The notes beneath the pieces were generated by a model, which was not told the origin of the DNA, searched no databases, and saw nothing but the letters and a program-made list of their open reading frames with translations. The position numbers were made by a program, and so were the translations under genes. Shown here piece by piece: positions 24,901 to 36,900 of a stretch of 64,000 nt of DNA (position 1 is its first letter; each line of letters opens with the position of its first letter). The DNA is from Trichopria drosophilae (taxonomy: Eukaryota; Arthropoda; Insecta; Hymenoptera; Diapriidae), in NCBI GenBank assembly GCA_030407085.1, contig CM059587.1, positions 30,043,001 through 30,107,000 on the forward strand, given 5' to 3'.

Positions 24901-27900
24901 CATAAAATTTTGACGTTTCGACCTCCTGCCCCCAGGGGTAGTCTTCGCCAGCCCCTCGGGCGCGGTGATCCCCTATGGGCGCATAAGTTCTTTTACGCCC
25001 TTGATACGAAAATAACTATTTCGATATATCTAAAAGATGTCTTATAGATATCTAAAAGATATCCGTCACAGATCTTTTCGAAACTTTCAAGATATCTTTG
25101 ACGAATTATATGTATATATATTCTATATATATAAGATCATAATGATACAGACAATAATTAGTAAAACACAGTAAACACGTAATATGCTTCGAATAGTCTA
25201 TTAGAATACAAGTGCATGAAGTAAGTGTTTTGCAACTTTTATTTATTAATACTTCGGCTGGCCTGTTGTCGGGGTCGAAGTTTTGAAAATGCTCATTTTC
25301 AATTTTCATAAACACTATATGGTTGTAACATATCTATCGAAGCCACTTGGACCTAAATATGATTGGACCCCCAAATATCAATATAATTTTATAATATAAT
25401 TGAAAGCTTTTAGTAAACAAACGATTATTAAGGAATATAGCCGACTCTCTACTGGGTCCAAGTTTCTGAGCGAGCAAAGCGAGGCACCACGCCAACACTA
25501 GTTTACATTGCATTTAACCCTTAATTCCGACTCCAGAGTTGTTTTCGACCCAGAGAAAATTCAAATTGTACTTTATAAATGGCACAACTGTAAGCATTTT
25601 CAAGCGGCAAGACATATTTGACCCAGGTAGTGGGTGGAAAAGGCTTTAAAATAGCCGTCGGAACTAAGGGTTAAAATAGTCAACAATTAAACATTTTGTT
25701 ACTTTGTTGATATTGACAGAATAAAGTTCAATTTCTCTACTCGGGAGTTTTTTGGGTCGCTGAACACGATTCTGGCGTCGGCAAAGGTAGCCGAGGTACC
25801 TGGAGCCCAGGATGGCTTTTTTGACAAAAATCTCCAATATATATATGAATTTTAATTAATAAGTGTTATCGGTTCATTTGCAGAAAAATATAATTTATCA
25901 TTATGAAATGTTTACAATACCTGGACTGTATGACTGCGTGGTGTTGGAACTTCCCGGTTGGTGCCCAGTGGGGAACGCCAGAGGGCTCGGACTGCGGGTG
26001 GGACTCGCTGGTATCGGCGACGGACTCGGCGTCCTGGCCAGCGGCGACAACGGTATGTGACCAACCGATTTTCGTCGATTTGGCGAGTGAATGTTCTTTG
26101 CGGCCGTGTGCAACTTGTGCTTCAATCCATGCAGTGTTTTCGGACGCTGGTAGTGCGCTTGACCCGCGAGGCCGGAAACGTTGCCGATGGAGGTTGCCGA
26201 ATTCGGTGAGGATTTTGGACTCGAGCATGGGCTAGAGTTCCCGGTGGAGTGATACGGTTCTTGCTGGGACGGACTGCTCGCGGATTTAACTGGACCCCCG
26301 TAATATGGCGGCGTGTCCTGCTGGCCCGGCAATCTAGCGAACGATTGGAACGACCGCGTGGGCGTCACCATTGATGGCGAGCAAATTCCAGCGGCCATCT
26401 GTACAAATTTCATCGATTACTAAAAACGCAACAATGCATTTTTTTCAAAATTTTAGAGACCATTACTTCCTTTGCATTATACAATTCTCTGGACTGTTTT
26501 TTTTAAAATATTATTTCATGTAAGAGAAAAACATTACAGTCGTCAGTGATTATACTTATTCTATTCGTCATATTAGGTTAGGGTAGGGTGGCCCTGAGCG
26601 ACATCTGGTGGATGTTTCTTCAACACGAGCAATGAGTCCAAACAGTACGTAAATACATGGGAATAGTTCATATTTTCGCAAATAAATTAATTAAATGAAA
26701 GAAAAAGGGGAAAAAAGATAAGGAAGGTGTTGTTCTGTTTCTCAATGCACGACAAAACATGTACACAAAAGGTCATATCATTATTTTCCTAAAACTCCAA
26801 ACATAAAAGTGAAGCGGGCACGCGCATCCAAAATAGGCAAGAATGTGTCAAAATGCCTGTTGATTTGTAGTGCCCATTTTTCAAAAGAAGATTATTTTCC
26901 ATGTATGTGTGTATGATATTTTGAATATATGACATTTCACCTTTCGTGTAATATGTATATATATTTCGTTTTTTTTTTATTATTAATTAATGGGCGGAAT
27001 CGCCCTTTTTACTCAATTGTTGCCGCATTGTGAATCGTAAGATTTTGCGAGAGCTGCAGATCGACTTCGAAAGATGGCGCCATACTTCACATTTGTGTAT
27101 GAAATGTGGGACTGCAGAAACCTACACCAAGTACAGCAGCGGTCATGAGTCAATTAATCATGAGTTATTAATAAAATAAAGCTGTATATAGACTATCTAC
27201 TCCATTTTGTGAAAAACATTGAAGGTAATAAAACTATTATATATTTATTTATCAAATACTGTTTTAGCTGGTTCACATACAAAACATAAAATTTTGAAAC
27301 CATTAGCCTTACCAACTGTCAACTTACCAAAATCTTCTATATTTGATACAGGAGTTCTAGAAAATATTTGCATAATTCCATAGTTTATGTATTTGCTTAT
27401 TTACTGTTTAATTACTTGTTTCTTGACGTTTATTTATAATTTAATTATTTGTTCCAATTCATACTTAAGGTGTTAAATGCATCAGTAAATCAACGCAATA
27501 TGTGCATCTGCCTAACTGACCGGCTTTACACGAACAATTACATTTGATATGCTTTCTATCATCAGTACTAATTGTAAACAGAAATTTTAGCTCATGTGGC
27601 GGTCCATGTAAGTTTGAAGTTTGTAAACGGAGTGCAACAATTTTCAATTCATTTGAATTATTCGATGTAATTCCACAAAAAAAATGTGATTCGCGTTTAA
27701 AACACATTCTCCTTCTTGGTAACATCGTGAACCATCGCCTACATATGACATTAAATCAGAAAAACTAATTACAAATTCCATTTTCTATACTTTTACATGT
27801 ATTTTCATGATGTGCGGATTCATTACTCGTGTTCGAGAAACGTCCACCAGATAGCGCTCCAGGCCACCTAACATGACGAATTGCTTTACACTTATTATCT

Positions 27901-30900
27901 ATTAGGCATCTTGTGAACATTTTCTCTTTTTAACGTGTTTTTCTTCGACGATAGTAATTAAATCATAGCAAAATACATTAAAATCACACGTGATAAATCA
28001 AAATGAAACCAAGAGAAATAAAAAGCGAATGAAGTGGATAAGCGGCGTAACAGCCAAAAAAAAAAACAAACGAAAAATCATACCATAAGAGGTGATTTGC
28101 TGTCGCTGGGTAGAATGGGTGTCGACAAGGGACAACTGATAGTTAACGGCTGCAACGAAGAACTCATACTTAGTGCTTGTGAGTGAAGATCACAATGTGC
28201 GTATATGTGAGATAAACAAATCATAAATTTTAATGGCTAAAACGAAAAGTAAAAACGTGTTTAGGATTGCAAAATAACAGTGTTAATAAAACATATGCTA
28301 GTAAAATTCCTAAAAAATTAAACGTGTAACCAATTTATATTGCTGACAGCAATGACTGCTGAACCGATTCATTCAATACACACATTTATAATTTAAAGTG
28401 TAACCAATTAAATTATGTGCTTTTGGGTAACCAAAATGTAAATGTAAATGTCTAAATATCACAAAATAACAAATTACCAGAATATCATCGTCGAAATATC
28501 ACAAATAAAAATGAACAAAATATTGAAACAATTAAAATTAAATACAAGAAAATTTCCACGAGACGAACAAACGCATTTATTCATCAAATCACATATAATA
28601 TTTGAAATACTACATACATAACAATTTTAAATATGCACCTTGTGGGATAATCCCCGTAAATACTCACAAAACAGTAATAAAAACTTACCATTTTTTTCGA
28701 CTAGAATTAGTGTGTACTAACGCAGTACCATTCACTGAAAAATATTCTACACACCTCCATTATACATTTCCCGGCTTGGAGCATATTGTATTGTACATAT
28801 AGCATTTATAATTAACGCCGGAAAGGACACTTTTTAAGCCACCACTTTCGCGTCGCTACTTCCGAGCCATTTGACGGAGTAAATAATCATGACATAGTGA
28901 ATTTTGTGGAAAAAAGGTTGCTCTTTCCGATGGTGTCCATGAAATTTTGAAAAAAATTAAATGCACACGTGAAAATAGAGGTTTTTCGTAAAAAAACGCG
29001 ATTTTTTTCAATTTCGATTTTCGTCCAGTTTCCGGTTTGGAATCACTCTAAAATCTTTGTAGATTTTAGACTTTTGGTCTAAACTTAAAGTATCGATGAT
29101 TTATATAATTAATTTTAATCCACAAAATTTAAAATGGCGGCCAAAACGCCAAATTTTTTACTTAAACATTCCAGAATTTTTGTCTCGAAAACAATGGACT
29201 TTTGGAAAAAATTATAACAACGAAAAATGTTTAATATCAATTAAAGAATGCAATAGAATTTTTTCAGAATTTTTTGAGACATTTATTTTTTTTTCTTCAA
29301 AAACCCAATAGCTAAACATTTTTCGTTATTACAATTTTTTTTCCAAAAGTCCATAGTTTTCGAGAAAAAAATTTATGAATGTGTAAGTAAGGAATTTGGA
29401 GTTTTTTCCGCCATTTTCAATTTTGTGGACAAAAATTAATTATATAAATCATCGATAATTTAAGTTTAGACCAAAAGTACACAATCTACAAAGATTTTAG
29501 AGTGATTCCAAACCGGAAACAGGACGAAAATCGAAGTTGAAAAAAAAGTTTATTGAAAAAAATCGTGTTTTTTTACGAATAACCTCCATTTTCACGTGGA
29601 CATTTAAATTTTTTCAAAATTTCATGGACACCATCGGAAAGACCAACCGTTTTTTCGACAAAATTCACTAAGTCACGGTTATTTTCTCCGTCAAATGAAT
29701 TGGAAATAGCGACGTGAAAGTGTCCTTCCCGACGTTAATAGGTTAATAAACATTTTCCTTTTTGGTTTACAACAAACGACAAACCCATGATTTCGAACTA
29801 ACTTAATTAAAAAAAACAATAATAATAGTATTATGTTTACATCGTCGTGATTAATATGTCAATATAGTGTGATATTTTGATACGTGATATTTTTTGTTAT
29901 TTAGACGTGTTCCCGCGCTTTTTTTAATTTACATTTTTTGGATTAGAAATTGTCATTATTGAAAGAATCTGCTTGAAAACTTTTCATTTTTTTTTTTCAA
30001 AAATAATCTCTCAATTGCAAAAGCATGCAATCACATCAAAGTCCAAACCAATCGATCGTGAAAAATCGTTAATTTGCTGAAAATTAATGTGGTACATTAA
30101 GCCTCGTTCTCATTCGAAGTTTGTCAAACCTCGTTTTCAATCTGTCAATCGCAAAACTGGTCAAGGGCCAACGGAGCGTTCGATCATACCTGTTGCATCT
30201 CTACGCTGGCTCTTTTCGAGCTGATCCTACGAAACAGCGATGTTTTTCTCTTTTTGTCCGTGTGATCCCGTTTCTGTTTTCGCTGCCGGTGCAGGGTCCT
30301 GCGCGCCATTTTACTTTGGGCCAGTTCGCGCTTGCGGCCCCCTGTCTTGATGCTGGTATTTTCAAGCGGGGTGCTACGAAGCGTCACGTGATCACCGCCG
30401 CTTAACAGCAATTGCAAAACTTGCGTGTGGTACAAGCCTTGAACGGCCTCCCCATTTATGTGTGTGATTAGATCGCCGGGTCGCAGTCCAGCCTCGAATG
30501 CAGGACTTGATTGATCGACCGCCTTTAAAAACATTCGTAAATTTCATATTTATGTTTGTACTAATCATTACTAGATGCCATTGTTTCAAAAACGCCTGCA
30601 GGCGTTCATAAGTTTCATATCATTTAATATGTTGAGTGGTACCGTGGGAAATAAAAGTACCAAATGGTAATACAAAAATATGTATTTTAAATAACGACCA
30701 AGAATGTTAACTAACAATTTTTAGGTTGAAAAGTGTTTAATTTTACTTTATGAAGGCATTTTTTGTCTTTAGTTTAGTCGAGATAACCGCAATTGCTTGT
30801 GTAGATGCTGTATTTAAATCTGATACTGAAATTATAAATTTGAAAATGATGTTTACAATACTAATATATATTCAATAGCCAAAAATAATATTAGGTTTTT

Positions 30901-33900
30901 TAAACACTTCATTGGTAATGTATCATATGCATACAAAAAAAGTGCTAGGACTGGTATTGCATCATATGTGTACATCTTTAAATAATTTCCACAATTTTTA
31001 ATGAATTTTCAAAAAAGGCTATAGCAGAATAAGAATAGCAAAAGTGCCCCCTCCTAAATGACCAACTTGGCCTAGACTATTCGAAAGGTAATCAAAAAAT
31101 ATTTCAATTTCGAAAATTTGTATCCTCAAAACAGTATGTAGGGGCAGTAAAGCTAAAAAACGTGTTTTTTTAAATATTATTCTCTTGTAACGAGGGTTTA
31201 CAACAGAGAGTCTGGTAAAAACTCATAAAGATGGGATTTTTGCCTACAAATAACCATATCAAAACTAAAAACTTACGTAATTTTTTTCGGACCCAATTTT
31301 GAGGTTATGCGACTCGCAAAAAATTGTGATTATTTGTAGGCAAAACCCCCACCTCTATGATTTTTTACCAGACTCTGTTGTAAACACTCATCACAAGAGA
31401 AGAATATAAAAATAATACACGTTTTTTAGCTTTACTGCTCCTTCGTACTGTTTCGAGGATAAAAATTTTCGAAATTGAAATATTTTTTGATTACCTTTCG
31501 AATAGTCTAAGCCAAGTTGGTCATTTAGGAGGGGGCACTTTTGCTATTCTTATTCTGCTATAGCTTTTAATATACTATATTTTTGTGGCTCGCCAAATAC
31601 AAATCTAAGGTCACCATTTTCCTATACGTGGAAAACGAATGAAATTTGTTACTCGGTGGTTTTTGGGGTCGCTGATGACGAATCTCATCTCAGAATTTCA
31701 AAATTCAAAATGTCGGATCTAAGATGGCGGATGAGTTTTGAAAAATTCATCGAATTCGCTTGCAACTCGTTAGTCGGGGTTTTTTGGGGTCACTGATTAC
31801 GAATCTGATCTCAGATTTTCAAAACTCAAAACAGCGGAACCAAGATAGCGGAAAGAAATGCAAAAAGTTACTTGATCCCGCCGGTATTTTTATACTAGAG
31901 TTTTTTGGGGATTGCTGATTACGAATATGTACTCATTTTGAAAATTCAAAATGGCGAATACATCATGATGATCCGAAATTCAAAATTATTGGATTCATCT
32001 GAAATTATTATTTCGGCTTGATATATTTTAGATATTTTTGATGTCAGAATTCTAAATTCTAACATGACAGTTGCAAAATTCAAAATGTACATAATCGGTA
32101 TCAAACGTATCATTCTGTTCATAAAAAAATATTTATTTCAACATTAGAGTCATCAATTTCTTCAGCAAACAGAACAAAATCAGAAAAAATAGATCCATTG
32201 ATTTTAAAAAAATGTATGATTCACCGCCTATCCGCCTATCCTATGGGGGTGAAGGGGAGGGGGTAGGTGAGTTTTTTTACGTCAAACGATATGTTTTATG
32301 AAAAAATGGAACCCATGTTTCAGTCTCTTGATATCTTAAAAACTAGCTCGTACCAGTTGTGGCAGTTTTTATTTGAAAACGGCTACCAATGAAGTGTTTA
32401 ATCTCTGAAGGATCAAAAGTGTATGAAATGGAGGTTTCATTCTTGACCTTTTATAGTTGTTTGCTGTTTCACCATCTTTCGAACAGTATCTCAGAATACA
32501 ATATTTTAGAAAACAATTATTAATTAATTATTTAAGAATTGCATTAAACATACGTTTCATTTCCTTTCATCGATAATAATATGAAGAAATCTATTGGGTA
32601 CCAGTTTTGATACTCATTTTTCCAAAACACCTACCACTCAAGCATTTACAATAGTACATTATAATTACTATTTATATAAAAAAACGCAGATTGATCAAAG
32701 TTTTACTTGGAATTAGTAAATATTAAATGAGTTAAACATACCATTACTAAGTGATGCACCGTGTAAAAATCGCTATCCCCGTAATAAACTCTAATTGTGT
32801 GGACGGTGAACCCAAAACCGCATGGACCTCTGCGAATGATGATCGGAGGTTTCAAGCTCGTCACAAGAGGACTGAGTTCTCGGCAGGGAGATGTGTCACG
32901 TGACGAAGCAGTTGATGAACCACCCGGTGATTCGATCGATTGGCCACACATCGAGCCGTCATCTAAAATAAGAATAATTTTATTTCTTAATAATAAATTT
33001 ACTGATTATACATTTACATTGTATAGTAGGGGAGAGTGGTGTAAGTTGGCACGGTTTTTTTCATTTTGCTACAAAATTTTTTCAGTTACGAATTTTAAAA
33101 CGTACTATGTGGCATTCGAAAGATCATAAGATCAGAAAAAAAGTTACAGCTGATTTACCAAAAAGTGAAAAAAGTCACTTTTTTCAAAAGGTCGTGTAAA
33201 TTGACACATGTTGAAAAATTAAGGAGAAAATGATTAATAAGCCTTAGAAAAATTGTAAACCGCGTGATTTGGTGCTACGGTATTACTGCTAGTCTTATTC
33301 TGATCTTATATAAATTTATATAAATTTTGTTATTTTAATTGCGCCACGTGAATGTTAATATTTCATGTAAAAAGGGCGTTATCGCCTATAAACCTGTAGT
33401 AAATAATAGTAGATTATGTAACATGGAGGTTAAGTTGGTCTTTATATACGCCAGCGGGAGTTTCGTATACGAGACGAAGTCGAGTCTTTTTAATATCTTT
33501 CAATAGTTATCCCTGTTACTTCGAATTTGACAAAAACTAAAATGCACTTGAAAACACTTACATGAAAAATCGGGTGTCGGAATGACGAGAGAAAGTCCGC
33601 TAATCGATGCCGATTTGATGACGGATCGTGACTTCTGTTTCGGATTAGGAACTGCGGTGTATGATTCGAATGAGTCGGTACTCGAATTATGCTTATCCTC
33701 CATTATATCTCTATTGGCTGCAACGAAATCCAACCTGAAAAGAAAAATACAAATTAATTCATAATCTATCGAAACCCAGGTGCATTGAAAGTGATTACGA
33801 TATTCCATTCTTAAGACATGTAAGTAAATTCAGTCATTTAAAGTTTATTTTCTTCAATATTTCACTTTAGGTTTTCAGATTTCAAACGTGTACTCACAAT

Positions 33901-36900
33901 AGAGTACATAAAATTAACAAAATAATCTTGTATTATTTCGGATTCGAAAAGGCAGTGGTTCTCAATTAAAATGTTTGTTGCCATTAGTGGTTTAAAGTTA
34001 ATTCAATTAATTATAAAACAGTTTTAGAAAGTTAATTGAGGTGTAGTATGGTAAAAATAGTTAATTTAGCAATAAATACGGCTGGTTTGAAAACGATTTT
34101 ACGTGCAGGGTTCATTATTTCTACATCTATGTATAGATCTACTACTGACGAATTCCATCAGGATTCAGACAGGTTGTCTGGGTAGACGTCACCAAATTAA
34201 TCGCAGTCGAAATATTATATTCTTGCAGGAAAATAAGACGACATGTATTTTACCCATTTGCGAAAAAACAATTATTTTAAATGTTACGCGTATTTAAATT
34301 TGCTTCGTTCTAAACATAGAATGTCAAAAAAAGAGCGAAACAAATGTTAAAATTCACGTATTTTCATACCTATTGCAAATATTCTTGTTTCTCTTTTTGT
34401 TTTCGGTGAGGTATTTTATGTTCTTGAAAACTGTACTAACGAATTTGAGAAAATCGCTAAATTAACAAAATGGAGGCCATTTTTCTGTAAAACGTAATAT
34501 TTGATTTACTAAAAAAAGCCACCGTTTTTTTTTCTGAAAATTTTTGTACAACTTTGAAGTATTGTGTAGAATATATTCCATGTGACATTTTTGTGAACCC
34601 GACATTTAATCAGCATGGGGAATTTTTTTTCTGTAGCACCTTCAACCTTCGAAGGGTTACACATGTTTTACATCGGTGAAAATACTCCCGAACATGTTAC
34701 TTGGGGGTTTCCGGAGTCGCTGATTACGAATCTTGCATCTGTTTCCACAAATTCAAAATGACGGATCCGATATGGCGGACGACTTGTCCAAAAATTGCTC
34801 AAATTTGCATAAAATCTGTTACACAGGGGATTGTTGGGGTTTCTGATAACGAATATGGCATCTGTTTTTAGAAATTCAAAATGGCGGTTCCAATATGACA
34901 GACTACTATTCCAAAAATTGTTAAAATTTGCATGAAATATGTTACTCACCGGAAACAAAAAGAGAAACAAGAATATTTGCAATAGGTATGAAAATACGTG
35001 AATTTTAACATTTGTTTCGCTCATTTTTTGACATTCTACGTCTAGAACGAAGCAAATTCAAATATGAGTAACATTTAAAATAATTGTTTTTTCGCAAATC
35101 GGTAAAATACGTGTCGTCTTATTTTCCTTCAAGAATATAATATTTCCACGGCGATTAATTTGGTGACATCGATCCAGACAACCTGCCTGAATCCTGATGG
35201 AATCGGTCTACTATACATCTACATCTATAAAAATAAATCTAGAAATTATGAAACCCACACCTCCTTTTGTTTTCGAGCCAGCAGTAATTGTTGCGAAATT
35301 GTTTAAATAATTCTCGTGGTTCTTACGTATTTTTTACCACTTCAACATCCCGAAACTGTTGTGTAATTAATGAAATTAATTTTAAACAACTAATGACCAA
35401 AAAAATGTAATTGAGGACCACTGCTTTTCCGACTCTGCGGCTAGTTTCAGCATCATAAATAAATCAACTGTTAATTGAACTTTTTCATTATTTGTAAATA
35501 ATACTTAAACAGAAAGTTTTTTTCTACAAAATACTTGAAACATGAATATTTTATGAATGGTGTAAGTTTTGATGAAGAAAAAAAACCTTTTAGTAAAAAA
35601 TGCAGCAATTGGTTAGTAAACTTTTAGTAATAATACGAAATGTAAATTAATTTTTTAATAGAAATATTCATAACTGAATCAATAAATCCTTCATCGAATT
35701 AAAACTTGATTATAAATAGTTAATTTCGGATAAAGTACTTTTCTTTGTTTTTTATAGGTTATTTGGCAAGTGTAGACTAGAAAAAACGTTTTTAAATTCC
35801 TATTCATAGTGATTTTACGTAAATCCTTTTCATAGATCAGTTTCAGTGATCAACGAAGCTTTCCACTGACTGTCAGGCTATAATTCACATTTTCAAAAGT
35901 ATAGTTCTTCCCCATTGTATATATGCATAAGAAATTTGGCGCCCTTATTTGAAATACATCAATAGGAATAGGTTGGAAGTAATTCAGAGGAAGTTATTAA
36001 GATTTCTAATGCATAAAACTGATAATCCTATGCACCGGTTCTCACATGATTATGGACCTATTTCTAAGATGTATGATTTGTACACAATACAATCAATTCG
36101 TGAATTTAGAGATTCCCTTTTAGTCTATAAAGTTATGTCCAACTCCTTTAAGTCTCAAGAAATTTCTAATTTATTCTTTTTTTGGCCAGTAAGTTAAGCA
36201 CATTGCATACACTGTCCACTTTCTGAGATACATTGTAAATCGAGCAGATTTTATTTACAATAAACAATAAATACAATTACTCGTTTGTGGAATAGTCTGC
36301 CTGAGGAAATAAGATCTGCTCGATCTTTATTGCAATTTATACTTAGAAGTAAGATTTATAAGTGCGAATATTACAAATATGTATTATATTCACATACATG
36401 TGAATATAAGAATATGTATCCAGTGACCGTTATTACATATTTTTTTTGTAACAGGGGCATTTATGTCCGTTAATATATTAATAAATAAAAAAAAATAAAT
36501 ACCATTCCGAATGTTTTTATTAATTTCTGTTGATTTTAATTTTCTAATTAAATTATACAATGTTAATTAAAGAAATGAGCTTTTAAATCACCCTACTATT
36601 TTTTTTTATGGGCTCCAAAAATATCTTAGGTTATGTATAATAAAAATACTTAGGGTATCGTACATTACTAACACTCAATTTTGAAATTCGACAACACATT
36701 GTTGAAATTTAAACGCTGAATGTAGTGTTAAATAAGTTTAGTAACAACATAATGTTAATTTTTGGTTAAACATTTGATTGTTTGTTGTTAATAGTCTCGG
36801 TGTAAAATTCTCTTAAATTGCAAATGACAAAATAATAAAAAATACTTTAATATATTTTTAACTTATTCCTCTTACATTAAAAGTATGTATGATTTATGAA

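Larger units (their letters stand above)
21930..28149 (-). other. MAST C-terminal Ser/Pro-rich tail (last three exons)
   Basis: Exon 28149-28084 (22 codons, [20 protein letters not shown]) was placed by its acceptor TTCTTCGTTGCAG, the only one nearby that keeps phase. Exon 26398-25921 holds the MAST-conserved [20 protein letters not shown] and [15 protein letters not shown] blocks. Exon 22504-21930 begins with [19 protein letters not shown], again MAST-like, and ends in a Lys-rich stretch before TGA. The segment is rich in SP and TP sites and probably disordered. Introns between these exons hold the MITEs listed separately. Confidence 0.85.
30190..32962 (-). other. MAST PDZ domain (two exons)
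   Basis: Exon 32962-32742 ends with the first half of the PDZ fold, including the carboxylate-binding loop GFGFTVH after IIIRRGPC. Exon 30522-30190 continues with [20 protein letters not shown] and a Leu-rich helix, then a Lys/Arg-rich stretch ([17 protein letters not shown]) and [10 protein letters not shown], both typical after a MAST PDZ domain. In MAST proteins this domain binds C-termini of partners such as PTEN. Confidence 0.9.

Noticed and set aside
25903..26235. Plus-strand frame of 110 codons
   Set aside because: Antisense to a solid MAST exon with conserved blocks.
28153..28180. Alternative acceptors for the 22-codon MAST exon (CACAAG and ACTAAG)
   Set aside because: Either breaks phase with exon 30522-30190 or adds a stop; the TTGCAG acceptor at 28150 keeps phase.
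31640..31965. Regular spacing of module copies considered as a CRISPR array
   Set aside because: Copies are diverged, about 100 bp long with no unique spacers of constant size, and the DNA is eukaryotic.
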